Shown one piece after another: positions 1 to 10,746 of a stretch of DNA of 64,000 bases. Source of the DNA: Asterias amurensis. Lineage: Eukaryota; Echinodermata; Asteroidea; Forcipulatida; Asteriidae. The stretch is taken from NCBI RefSeq assembly GCF_032118995.1, contig NC_092669.1, forward strand, positions 4,959,501 to 5,023,500, in the 5' to 3' direction. Position numbers and translations under genes: made by a program. The notes under the pieces are model-generated. The model ran no database searches. It was not told the DNA's origin and saw nothing but the letters and a program-made list of their open reading frames with translations. The stretch's first letter is position 1. Each line of letters begins with the position of its first letter.

Positions 1-94
1 GTGCAAAATACGCATGTGCTGACTTGTCTGTATGCTGGGGTCGGTCGCGCTCTGCAGTACCACAGTACAGTGTAACCACCACACCAGAACGAAT

Positions 95-3000
95 ATGGAT
101 CTCATGAAGGAAAAACTTCTTGAGTGGAACTTCCCTCAGTTAGTTGAGACGTTTGAAGGTAAGTACTATAAAAGATTTCTGTATTGATGTTATTATCTGT
201 AGTGATAGACTATACACGACTCGTTAGCAGCATAAAGGGACAGTTGAACGTCATGTTTTGATTGACTGACAAAACTTTTGAACAGTGACTTGAATATCAC
301 AAACACGTACATGAACAATCATGAACAATCAATGGTCCCCGTATTGCGCACGCAATACACGTACAACATGCATCGTTGGAGACCATTGTAGACATGTATA
401 TGTGCACTGTATTAAACCACCACCACTTCATACAGCCACGGTGCTGTATCATCGCACCCGTATCATCAGGCCAATGGATGATTGGGCCGATGTAAATTCA
501 TGAAGTGTGTCGGCGATTGTCGCTACACCGCACACTGACACTGATGTATTGTAGTTGTACACCATGATGTGTTTATTAACACACTGTTTTGTTTATTATA
601 GTGTTGCTGTAGTGCTAGTGTTATTATAATTATTCTTTACAGTACTAGTAATAGTATTAGACCCCGTATAACTTTTTCCCCCGAATGTTTTTAGTAAACC
701 ATTGTTGATTTGTAAACAATCAAGCACACCGCCATTTTCTACGATTGTAACCACACCAAGCCACAAAAAAGCCTCAAAATTACAAAAGGCTTGAAGACCC
801 TATACTGGCTTCAGTATACTGAAGATTCAACCTCAGACATGAAATTAAAGTCATTATTATTTTTTTCTGCTGCAAATTGATGATTTTTAAGTCACACTCA
901 GTCGGACCATTCATCACAGTCGGACCATTCATCACGATTGCCTTGAACACTAGATGACTCTCCGAGTCTAATTTGGACAGGTGCCCTGCCTATCTGCATT
1001 GTCGCAGTTCACTGGTGGTACATCATGTACCAGATTTTGTATTTTTATTATTGCTTTTATTATTATATTTTTTAGTATAGCAAAATTAATGTATTGTTAT
1101 GAAATGAAATAAAATAATAAAATAAAAGTACACAGAAAAAATTCATTACCCATGCATCATCTGCAAACCTAGCTGTTACTGTATGTGTAATTTTCCTTTT
1201 TCTATATCACTGTGATTGGGTTTGCGAATCAAGTACTGTGACATGTTTTTATTTTACAGAACAAGGTTTTGATGATGAATCGTTTCCCCTCCTAACAGAA
1301 GATAGTGCCAAGGAAATAATTCCAAAGCTTGGAATTCGACTCAGATTCATGAAGTTTCACCGTGCAGAGGTAAATTAACTCCAGATAAGGTTTCTAAACT
1401 TAAAAACAATTTATATATGACTGATTGACTCACAGCTGACTTCTTGATAAGGATATAGAGACATGAAATCCTTTACGTGTTGCAAATGTCTCACCAAAGT
1501 ACAAGGAGGAATCCGTGGGCTTTTTATGCACATGAAGTTTGTTCATCTAATGACATCTTCAATGTGCACTAAAATTATTTGTGCGGAACGCGACTGCCAC
1601 AGAATATTCTGGCGTGGATCGACTTACAAACGCCATTTGGAACACAGTCACATGCAAGTAAATGATGAAGAACATATTGTACAAAATGTAGATGAAGATG
1701 AAAATACAAGTGATGATGATGATGGGAATGTTATTGAACACGAGGAAGATTATGTTGATGATCAGGAACCTGAAATTGAAAACCAAAATGAAACAGTCGA
1801 CACCAAGGATTCTGTTGCTGTATTCATAGCACGCCTGCGAAACACAGGTATTCCTTCCTCAACTGTGCAGTACATTTTAAATGAGTCAAAGGGGCTTTTG
1901 GATAAAGTTGTTGAAAAAGTAGGCGAAACAATTACTCCATTACTCACAGCTGCAAGGAATGGTGTATGTCCAAATGAAGATGCAGTTAAAGACACTGAAA
2001 ATGCATTGCAGGAAACCAAATGTGTTTTCGATGAGCTTGGAACGGAACATAAACAAAACAAGTATCTAAAAGAAGTTGGTGTTCTTGTTGAACCTATTGC
2101 AAAGGAGCTTGGTAAAGTTTTTAAAGTTAACACTCACAGACACACTGGAAGGAACTATCAACAAGAACAAAGTGAGTCATTTCAAATTGTTCCATTGAAA
2201 GAAGTTATGGGTAGATATCTTGAGCAACCAGGAGTGATGGCCAGCATATCAAAACAAAAAGATTCAGATGAGGGAGGTGTGCTAAAATCATATCGAGATG
2301 GGAGGTACTTCAAAGAGATCTTCAACTTCCGAAAAGATGAAACAGTTTTACCTATTTTGCTCTACTCGGACGACTTTGAGACTGCTAATCCTCTGGGTTC
2401 GCGAAAAGGCATTCATAAGCTTACAGCAGTGTACATTAGTTTTCCATGTATTGAAGTACAATACCAGGCTACTCTTCGCCATATTCTATTAGCTGCTTTA
2501 GCTCCTACAAAATTGGTTTTGAAGTACGGAATGAACAGTATACTATCTCCAATCGTTCAGGAGTTATTGGAACTAGAGAGAACAGGAATACAGATCAACA
2601 GTCCTGACGGCTACATTGGTGTTATCAAACCAAAGCTGTTCCAAGTCACAGGTGACAACTTGGCATTAAATTCAATGCTTGGTTATGTCACAAGCTTTGT
2701 AAGCAACTACTACTGTAGAATATGCAAGATGTATCGAGAAAATGCAAAGACAGAATGTAAAGAAGATGAAGCAAGTCTTAGAACACGTGCAAATTATGAC
2801 ATTGATTTAGAAAGAGATGATTATTCTGCTACAGGCATACGAAGGGAGAGCACATTCAATTCCCTCTCATGTTATCATGTTACACAAAATTTAACCTTAG
2901 ACATAATGCATGATTTTTTGGAAGGAGTCCTACCTTTGGAACTGAAATTGGTTCTTGGGGAAATATTTAGAAGTGGTCAGATTACCCTAGACACCCTCAA

Positions 3001-6000
3001 TAGTAGAATACAGTCTTTCAACTATGGATTTAATGACAAGAAGAATCGACCTAGTCTCATAACAGCACACCAAATTGCTAATCCTGCAGGAGCCAGTGGC
3101 CAGAAGGCAGCACAAATGAAATGCCTTATGTTGTATATCCCCCTTATGATAGGAGACAAAGTAAATGAACGTTCTGAGTACTGGGAATTGTTGACACAGA
3201 TACTGGACATCTTCAAAATAGTAAGTGCTCCAAGAATCAGCATAATGGCAACATATCTCCTAAAAGCAAAGATTGAAGAACACCATCATCTTTTTCTGGA
3301 ACTCTTTCCAGACAGACATCTGACACCCAAACAGCATAATTGTACGCACTACCCTCGAGCCATTAGATTTCTTGGCCCTTTAGGGTTGTACTCGGTGATG
3401 AGAATGGAAGGAAAGCATAAGCAGCTCAAAAAATGGGCTAAGTTGTCAAACAATTACATAAACATTGCAAAGACACTAGCACATAAACACCAACAGGCCC
3501 AGGGCTTTGAATTTCTCATGAAAGAAATCATTGACAGTCACACAAAGGAAATTGGAGCCCAAATGGTAGTAAAGGCCTCATCACTAACCAATGCTGAACA
3601 AGTTTGTACTGCTCTAAACTGTCCCCTGGAACAGGAACTAGTAGTAGTAAACACTCTCAACCTGAGTGGTTACACATACAGAGCAAATGTCATGGTTCTT
3701 CTAAAGTGGGATGATGAGCCAGAATTTGCAAGTATCGAGCATGTTGTAATTAGAGACTGTGCTGTGAAGCTAATCGTAAAGCCATGGACAACTTTACACT
3801 ATGACCAACATTACAGTGCATACGCTATCAAGGAATCTGATCTTCATTTCCAAGTTAGAGCTCCAGAAGATCTTGTTGACCATAAACCGCTCCATGCTGT
3901 AAAGAACTATGACACAAGTAATCTAGTTTGGTACATCATCACACGTTTCAAACTATCCTAACTATCATGATCTGTACTTAGAATTGTAAAGGTAAAGTAA
4001 AACACAGCATTTTTACATCTAATTTATAAAACTGACCTGTATTCTATGCTCTTAAAAAAATTAATGTACCTGTGTATCTACTAATTATTCAGTAGCGGCT
4101 GTGCTAAATGCGCTATATTAAACAATGATACAACATAGTCGTGCATATGCATGTCCATGTACATACAGTTCACATAATGTAGCAGTGAACATAAATTTAC
4201 CCACAAGGTTTAAAGGAACACGTTGCCTTGGATCGGTCGAGTTGGTCTTTGAAAAGCATTTGTAACCGTTTTTTATAAAATGCATATGGGTAGAAAGATG
4301 TTGTAAAATTAGAATACAATGATTCACACAAACATGCATCGAAATTGCGTGATTTTCCTTTTACCTCGTCGACTAACACGTCGGCCATTTATGGGGGTCA
4401 AAATTTTGACTCCCATAAATGGCCAACCATGTTAGTTCGCACAGTAGAAGGAAAACCACGCAATTTTGAGGCAAACTTGTGTGGATCATTGTATTCTACT
4501 TTTGAAACATCTTTCCAACCATATGCATTTTATAAAAAAAACGGTTACAAACGCTTTTGTTTTGACCAACTCGTCCGGTACAAGGCAACGTGTTCCTTTA
4601 AGTTCACTAAAATGCTGCTGAAAAAGCTACCCTTGAATAATTATAGAAAACAAATACAGTATTAAAAAAAGATTAAATAAGTTTGTATTGAATATATAAC
4701 TTAGAACAATTTTGTTTTCACCCATTTGACTAGTATGCAAGTTGTACAACATTTACACAATATTTATTCACAATATGTTTGTTTTAACCATTTATTGTGT
4801 CATTTTCTCAATATATAATATTTGTTTGTTTCTTACTACTACAGTTTGGGATGGCCTCGGCTGTAACTTTTGAGGGTGATATTTTCAATTTATCTGAGTT
4901 TGATAGTGTGTCAACAACATCATCGCGAAGCTTGCTCAGTAATGCAACAGTCACTTGTGTTCCAGAGACTCCAAGCCCCATTGCAGCCAGCCCATCCTCA
5001 TTGAGCCCGCTATCAAGTCAAAGCATCTCTTGTGAAAGTGTATCCTTCACTAATATGAGGAGCCCATCTCAGTCAGCTGACACTGCCTCTACTGGGTCAG
5101 AACATCTTCTAATGTTTGTAAGTTCCAAGGTTTAACTTTTTTTGGGGTTGGTACCCAGATACAAAACAACGACAGGAGCTCATAATACTGCTGCTACTGG
5201 CATATTGTGGACGTTCCTAAAAATGATGTGATGTTATGCATGTGTCATTACCATTTAGTTCTTTAAATCAGTTTGAAAATCACCTGTGAGTGGTATTTTT
5301 TCAAAATAAAGCTTTTGTCACTAATATATGTGTTTTGATGAGTGAATGTGAATAAATAGTTAGTTCTTATGTTATTTACAAATTTAAGAGTAGGCCCCTA
5401 CTCGAGAGGGCGCTGTTCTTGATGTCAATCGAGGCAGACTTTGCCTGCAATGCGTAGAGTAAACACACTTCAAAGTATATGTACGGTCCATGTCGTGAGT
5501 TTGTACGTTTCAAAAAAAGATTTTTTTTTGCATTTTCCGGCAATGCCGACCAGGTGTATTGCTGCTGAATGCAGAAAACACTTTTTTTGAAACGTACAAA
5601 CTCACAAATTGGATGTACATGCACTTTGCACGTGTGTTTACTATACGCATTGCAGGCAAAGTCTGCCTCGATTGACGTCACAAAAGAGGTAGGCGGAGTC
5701 AGCCCCCAAACAACTTTATATATTATTTAAACATATAAATCGTGACAACCAATTACTAAAAAAAATTGTTTTATTGTTCATAAACATATACTCTTGTGTT
5801 TGAAAAAAAAAAAATGTATTTCCAGGTGATTTTAATTAAAATGATAGGGTGTTATGATTAACAGCCATGGTATATTAACCCTTGGTCAAAGGAGCTGCCA
5901 AGCAACCTAAAAACAGCTGGTCATGTAAATTTGTAAAAGTTTCCCTTTCTCCATCTGTCTTTATAGGATGTAAGGCAGATCCTTGATAAGGATCCACATG

Positions 6001-9000
6001 GACTCAAGCTCGTGAAACGTATCGACAAGTGCAAGTTCCTGTCAAAAGCTGACAAGAAAACCCTCGTGCATATTTTATGTGCTCATCTTGTAACTCAATA
6101 TGGAAACAGGTAGGCTAAAACCCATGTGTGTCCTGCCATTTTATTTGTCTTTAATCTACAGTGCTTTTAGTTCCAGATCTTTCCCGCCTTTATGTGACAA
6201 CTGAGGAAATTAATATCAGCCAACAAATTATAATACGTTGTACAGGTTGTCCCTGAAGAATCAAAATACATAAAGGAAAACAAAACGAATGCCATACATA
6301 GCAACCATTATTATGGTTTTATTATTTTCTTGAGATCAGCTTTCTTCCATTGCCCTGAAAATGGTTCGATAAAAACTTACCTAGGACAGTTTTGTATAAA
6401 ACATGAGTACATCCAGAGAAAAAATGGTGGGTATATGAAAAAGGGGACATTTTGAAATGTTTTATAAGTGGTCAAAGGGTTGCTAAGACGTAAGCCTTTA
6501 AAGGGATGGTACAACATTTGATTCTTGGAAGTGTAATTGATTAAACTTCGCTTATTTAAAACTATGACATACAAAAAAAATAACATGAGAATATTTCATT
6601 GATTGCTGCTTCCTTTCTCAAGAACATAAATAAAATGTCTTTGTAATCAGATTATATGCTTGTTTTGTGCATTGAAGGCCATCATACTTTGTGAAGGAAG
6701 AAATGGCAAGAGAAATAATACAGGCGTTCCCATTCCTGAAAGACCCCCAAGGCATTACTGGTTATGTAAGTACTGCAATTGCATGAGTATTTTTTGTTTA
6801 AAAAGTTTGGTACACACCCAGTGCAAGCTACATAAATTAGCAAAAACCAAAACAAGAATGAAAAACAGATCTGCAGTATATACTCGGTTTCCTGATAATG
6901 TGTTGTGCAGATTGTGTTCAACAAATCTGCACATTTGCATACACAAGTTATGTGAGTATAACAAACAAACAAACAAAAACAAAAACAAGGCTAATGTTTG
7001 ATATGTTAACTATAACAAGTTACCTCAAAAACCCAACCATGAAATTGTAGTATCAAAAACATAATATTTCATTTCTATAGTTTTGAGTTTTTGGGGTGTT
7101 GATCAGACATAAACTCTTTTACTTTGACCCACAGGAGAGTTTCTACTGCAGGGGTGCAACACGAGTGCCTGCATGCGGTGCCCTGGAAGATCGCTTGTGC
7201 TATCTACGACGACTCAACAACATGGCTACTACTCCCTTCATGACACAACCCAAAAAGAGACCAAGGCATGGAGATAGCTCACCAATGCAAAGTGCTGCAA
7301 AGCAAGGTTGGCTTTTATAAAATAAGTACATGTACATTAAAAACCTGTGTTGAAATGGCATTAGTTTTTAAGGTCACTAAATTTTGAGGATTTATCAAAA
7401 TGGCAGTGTACGGAAGCATTTAAAAAATATAATAAACTGTCCAGTTGTAGTGAAGTAATTAAGAGCTAAAGAGACCAAAAAACAATCCTGGTCTTAGGTA
7501 AAAGTGGTGTTTTAATTTGCAGGCAAGCAAATACAGCACAGCATGCACTACATTATCCAACTTAATTTCTCACAGAAATGAGAAAATGATTCCCATTGTT
7601 GATATGGCTGAAATGCCAAAAGCGTTGCGGCAATTTGAGGGTTCACTTTTTTTTTTTTTTTTGTGGGGGGGGGGGTTAAGAACATGATTTTGTTGACATG
7701 CATTTTGGAAATAAATATCTTTCAACTTTTTTTTACTTTTATTTTTCCCTCCTAGTTTGTCTTTCTACAGCCATAGATGAACCAACTGTAATGATTCAGT
7801 GGATGAAGTCCAATACCTGCAAGGATGACTCTTCGAAAGTCAAGGAATTCATGGAGAAGACTGCTATGTACAGACATCAATGGATCAAGGAAAAGGGAAA
7901 ACAGAGGAGCATGGCGGACATTCTAGACAAATTTCCCCGTTTGCTGGAGCCTGGGATGGTAAATTAATTTAAGTTTTATTTTCTTTAATTGATCAATTGA
8001 TGATATGGATTTATCTGTTTTGATTAAATGCAAACTGTTTGATTTCCAGATTGAACAAGACTTCAAAATTTTATATCCTGATGCCGAGGAGAAACTGTAT
8101 GAGAAATGGAACGACATGTCGGAAAAGTTGCTGACATACATTCAAAAGGTGGTTCCTACTTGGAAAACACACATGCAAGATGAAGATTTTGTTTTAGAGG
8201 ATCTCACATCAGGTATTTATATATTTATAAATGTCTGATAAAAAATCTATTAATATGGATTTTTTTAATATTTTGTGTATGAGGACATTTTCATTGTTAG
8301 ATGTCTATATGAGCGAACATTACCAATCCCCTCTCCGGAAATCTAAATTGCAATAACAACATGCTGCCACTTGTATGCCACTGTTAGACTTGTAATCTTG
8401 AAGTTGACCATCCCACACAAAAATGTTTGTATGTATGACTTGTTAATTATTTCCAACTGCTTTACAAGTTAGCCAGTTTTCTTGCACCTTTTTACTAAAT
8501 GATGCAATTTGTGTATTGGTCCAGTTGCAATTAAAACACAAGTGTTCATTCTCCTGAAGATTTAACCGTTAAGGATTCTATTTCATTGATATTGCACCGA
8601 TTCTAACCTAGGCTTCTCAAAGGTGCATGAAAACATGCAATAGTTACTCAAAATTACTTATATACTAATTATTGGTCGGCTTTATTTAATCTTTAAAAAT
8701 GACAGCGGAGAGCTTTGAAATTTTCGTCTACAGCTTTAGTCAAGAAGACAAAGATTTATTATCACATTTCAAATACAGTTCAAGTGAGTTCAGAGTGTTA
8801 TCTGTTTCAGATTACCATGGAAGATTGCCTTTGCTGTTGGAAACAATCATAATTATTATGTTATTTACTGTTTATAATTGTGTGTGATTAGTTTCATCAA
8901 TTGTAAAGGGTTTGTCATATTTTGTTTTAAACTTAGAGCAAAGACAGAATTGTGCCATCTACACCCTACCGACTCTATTCACTGGACGGAGGAAATTTAA

Positions 9001-10741
9001 AGGAGGGAGGGTATCATACTCTGAGGCAGCAGCAGCATTTGTGGACTTCCAGTGTGTAAGTTTTTACTGCACAGTTTGTTTGAAGAGCTCAATGACCCAA
9101 TCAACTGATTTTCATATCATTTTTTGGTAAACATCACTCCAAATTCAACTGGTTACTATCATTTGATTCAGTCAGCGAGCTGTTCAACATTGGCATTATT
9201 AAATGCTAACTTTAACCTCTCATTTGTTCAGAAGTACAATCAAATAACTTTTCAACATTTTGTCTTTACAAGATAATGACAAATGACACAATTGACTTAA
9301 GAAGCAAATTCTGAGAGAGGGGAATCGCACAAACACATCCTCCCCAAAACAAAGCCAAAAAGGGTTTAAAGGCAGTGGACACTATTCGTAATTACTCAAA
9401 ATAATTATTAGCATAAAACCTTTCTTGGTGACGAGTAATGGGGAGAGGTTGATGGTATAAAACATTGTGGGAAACGGCTCCCCCTGAAGTGCCATAGTTT
9501 TCGAGTAGGAAGTAATTTTCCACGAATTTGATTTCGAGACCTCAAGTTTAGAACTTGAGGTCTCGAAATCAACCATCTAAACGCACACAACTTTGTGTGA
9601 CAAGGGTGTTTTTCTTTCATTATCTCCCAAGTTCGATGACCGATTGAGCTCAAATTTTCACAGGTTATTTGTTATTTTATGCATATGTTGAGATACACCA
9701 ACTGTGAAGGCTAGTCTTTGACAATTACCAATAGTGTCCACTGCCTTTAAGAAAGCAGGCAACAAGTAACAACAATATTCTGATTTGGCTATGAATTCTT
9801 GTTTATTTTAACCTTTTAAAGGAATTATTCAAGAAATCTCACCCTCCCCCCTAAAAAAAGAAGAAAAATCAGATAAAGATCAAGAAAAATCAAAGTTTTC
9901 AGGTAGCCTACTGTTATGTGGGATTGCATTATAGCACCAAAATTATCTCTCCTCCTGGGATCCTATCACCTTATTCCAGAACTGCAAGTCTCCATCATTG
10001 AACCTTTTGTTAATTTGTTTATTTTTTAGGCCCTTATGTATTTATTTGTTTATTTATTTTATTTTACTTTAATTTTTATTTGTACTTTTTTCAATTTATG
10101 CGCTGTATATCATGTACAAATTGTATTGCACATACATTTCAGTACAGGAACATTGTCTCCATTGATCTCAAAGTAGTGTAATATGATAATTAAACCACCA
10201 TTGATATAAAATAACGATTTAATCTGACATTGTGTGTACCCCACTCTTAAGACACAATCAGATTAAATTATTATTTTACAGCAAAATTGGTTTAATTGTC
10301 ATATTACAACACTTTAAGTTCATTACAGACAATATACACTTGTAATACAATTTGTACTGCACCCCCATTATTGAAATTTTACCTATTTTTTTATTATTAT
10401 TCCCATTGATGCAGGAAAACACAGGGTTGGACCAGTATTTGAAAGACATCAACAGGGACACCAGATCGCAACCATATATGCTGATACTAGGTGGGTCTGC
10501 ACTGGCTCCACAGCAAGTGTTCGTAATTTTTGAGCGACATGCATTCCAGCAGTCATCCCTTGTGAAAGCATTGGATGTGTGTTTCAAAACACACTTTGTC
10601 TTCGACTTGAGCTACCAGGAGAAGTGTTCTGGCGTTTGGGAGTTCATTGAATCGGTTGTGTTTGAACTCAAAGGCAGTGTGAAGAGCAACACTATTCGAG
10701 AGTTCAGGGCATACTGTTCATCTCATGATTCATCTGATTAA
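95..10741 (+). CDS. SAM-domain protein, SAMD3-like, ten exons, probable accessory gene of the transposon
   Basis: Coding exons: 95-158, 1260-1369, 4845-5117, 5967-6109, 6678-6765, 7135-7306, 7771-7958, 8050-8212, 8937-9055, 10415-10741. They join in phase into 548 aa. Residues 1 to about 58 form a SAM domain: the first exon gives LLEWNFPQLVETFE, the second gives the helix LLTEDSAKEIIPKLG. A Ser/Thr-rich linker follows, then blocks recalling vertebrate SAMD3, such as AFPFLKDPQG then ALEDRLCYLRRL, and MADILDKFPRLLEPGM. The C-terminal part has IYTLPTLFTG and a hydrophobic end region. The family's biochemical role is not known to me; SAM domains usually mediate oligomerisation. Most donors are good (GTAAGT, GTAAAT), but that at 7307 (GTTGGC) is weak. 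Intron 2 contains the transposase on the same strand, so alternative splicing or intron retention could yield both proteins. Exon 1 is 95 bases from the window edge, so a 5' leader may lie outside. Confidence 0.75.
159..1259. other. SAM-gene intron 1, no recognised content
   Basis: The intron starts GTAAGT and ends TTTTACAG. It contains an AT-rich zone at 1030-1130 and a tandem 18-base duplication (CAGTCGGACCATTCATCA) at about 899-936. No coding region or RNA gene was recognised. Confidence 0.5.
1463..3961 (+). CDS. CACTA/EnSpm-type transposase with N-terminal C2H2 zinc fingers
   Basis: This intronless frame encodes 832 aa. Residues 6-28 and about 40-62 are two C2H2-like fingers (CCKC...HMKFVH and CAERDC...HLEHSH), probably for DNA binding. 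An acidic stretch follows at about 68-115. The catalytic region resembles the tnp2-type transposases of CACTA elements: YSDDFETANPLGS near residue 301, VTGDNLALNSMLGY near 396 followed by a CRIC zinc-binding pair, and LTLDIMHDFLEGVLP near 478. The part from about 625 (HYPRAIRFLGPLGLYSVMRM, then EGKHKQLKKW) resembles the DUF4218 region that follows tnp2 in plant elements. Which acids are catalytic I cannot prove by eye. The frame begins only 93 bases after the SAM gene's second exon and runs in the same direction, leaving almost no room for a separate left terminus. No internal stop is present, so it may be recently active. Confidence 0.85.
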   Translation: MKSFTCCKCLTKVQGGIRGLFMHMKFVHLMTSSMCTKIICAERDCHRIFWRGSTYKRHLEHSHMQVNDEEHIVQNVDEDENTSDDDDGNVIEHEEDYVDDQEPEIENQNETVDTKDSVAVFIARLRNTGIPSSTVQYILNESKGLLDKVVEKVGETITPLLTAARNGVCPNEDAVKDTENALQETKCVFDELGTEHKQNKYLKEVGVLVEPIAKELGKVFKVNTHRHTGRNYQQEQSESFQIVPLKEVMGRYLEQPGVMASISKQKDSDEGGVLKSYRDGRYFKEIFNFRKDETVLPILLYSDDFETANPLGSRKGIHKLTAVYISFPCIEVQYQATLRHILLAALAPTKLVLKYGMNSILSPIVQELLELERTGIQINSPDGYIGVIKPKLFQVTGDNLALNSMLGYVTSFVSNYYCRICKMYRENAKTECKEDEASLRTRANYDIDLERDDYSATGIRRESTFNSLSCYHVTQNLTLDIMHDFLEGVLPLELKLVLGEIFRSGQITLDTLNSRIQSFNYGFNDKKNRPSLITAHQIANPAGASGQKAAQMKCLMLYIPLMIGDKVNERSEYWELLTQILDIFKIVSAPRISIMATYLLKAKIEEHHHLFLELFPDRHLTPKQHNCTHYPRAIRFLGPLGLYSVMRMEGKHKQLKKWAKLSNNYINIAKTLAHKHQQAQGFEFLMKEIIDSHTKEIGAQMVVKASSLTNAEQVCTALNCPLEQELVVVNTLNLSGYTYRANVMVLLKWDDEPEFASIEHVVIRDCAVKLIVKPWTTLHYDQHYSAYAIKESDLHFQVRAPEDLVDHKPLHAVKNYDTSNLVWYIITRFKLS
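3962..4844. other. Rest of SAM-gene intron 2 after the transposase
   Basis: This AT-rich stretch follows the transposase stop codon. It holds one family B MITE (4210-4601) and ends in a pyrimidine-rich tract with CTACTACAG before the third SAM exon. I see no further coding sequence. Confidence 0.6.
4210..4601 (+). mobile_element. MITE family B copy
   Basis: The element starts TTAAAGGAACACGTTGCC and ends in the inverse, with TTAA at both tips. Its centre is a near-perfect palindrome around ATTTATGGG...CCCATAAAT. The TTAA ends suggest a piggyBac-like target preference. It sits inside SAM-gene intron 2, downstream of the transposase. Confidence 0.85.
5276..5834. mobile_element. Foldback MITE, family F, copy 1
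   Basis: Ends are TCACCTG and CAGGTGA. Two internal arms mirror each other around a centre containing ATGCCGACCAGGTGTATTGC. The arms include GAGGCAGACTTTGCCTGCAA and its inverse. It is closely related to 59113-59673. It lies in an intron of the SAM gene. Confidence 0.8.
7317..7770. other. SAM-gene intron, no recognised element
   Basis: The intron ends in a strong tract TTTGTCTTTCTACAG. A poly-T then poly-G run lies at about 7649-7675. Nothing else recognised. Confidence 0.4.
8213..8936. other. SAM-gene intron with one doubtful extra exon
   Basis: A frame at 8699-8887 follows a possible acceptor (AATGACAG) but has no clear donor in phase and no family resemblance. Splicing straight from 8212 to 8937 keeps phase 1, so I leave it out of the model. 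Confidence 0.4.
9365..9750 (+). mobile_element. MITE family A copy in SAM-gene intron 9
   Basis: The element runs from TTTAAAGGCAGTGGACAC to the inverse GTGTCCACTGCCTTTAA. An inner inverted repeat pairs GATTTCGAGACCTCAAG with its complement. This is a complete copy, useful as a reference for the interrupted one at 13211. Confidence 0.9.
9751..10414. other. Remainder of SAM-gene intron 9
   Basis: AT-rich sequence with a short inverted repeat around TTTAATCTGA...TCAGATTAAA (10208-10267). It ends in a pyrimidine-rich tract and GATGCAG before the last exon. No gene seen. Confidence 0.4.
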
Positions 10742-10746
10742 TTCGA

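Noticed and set aside
1370-4844. Transposase as an independent insertion into a host SAM-gene intron
   Set aside because: Only 93 bases precede it in the intron, no terminal repeats bracket it, and a CAC-type terminus with subterminal repeats is found after the SAM gene instead. Not fully excluded.
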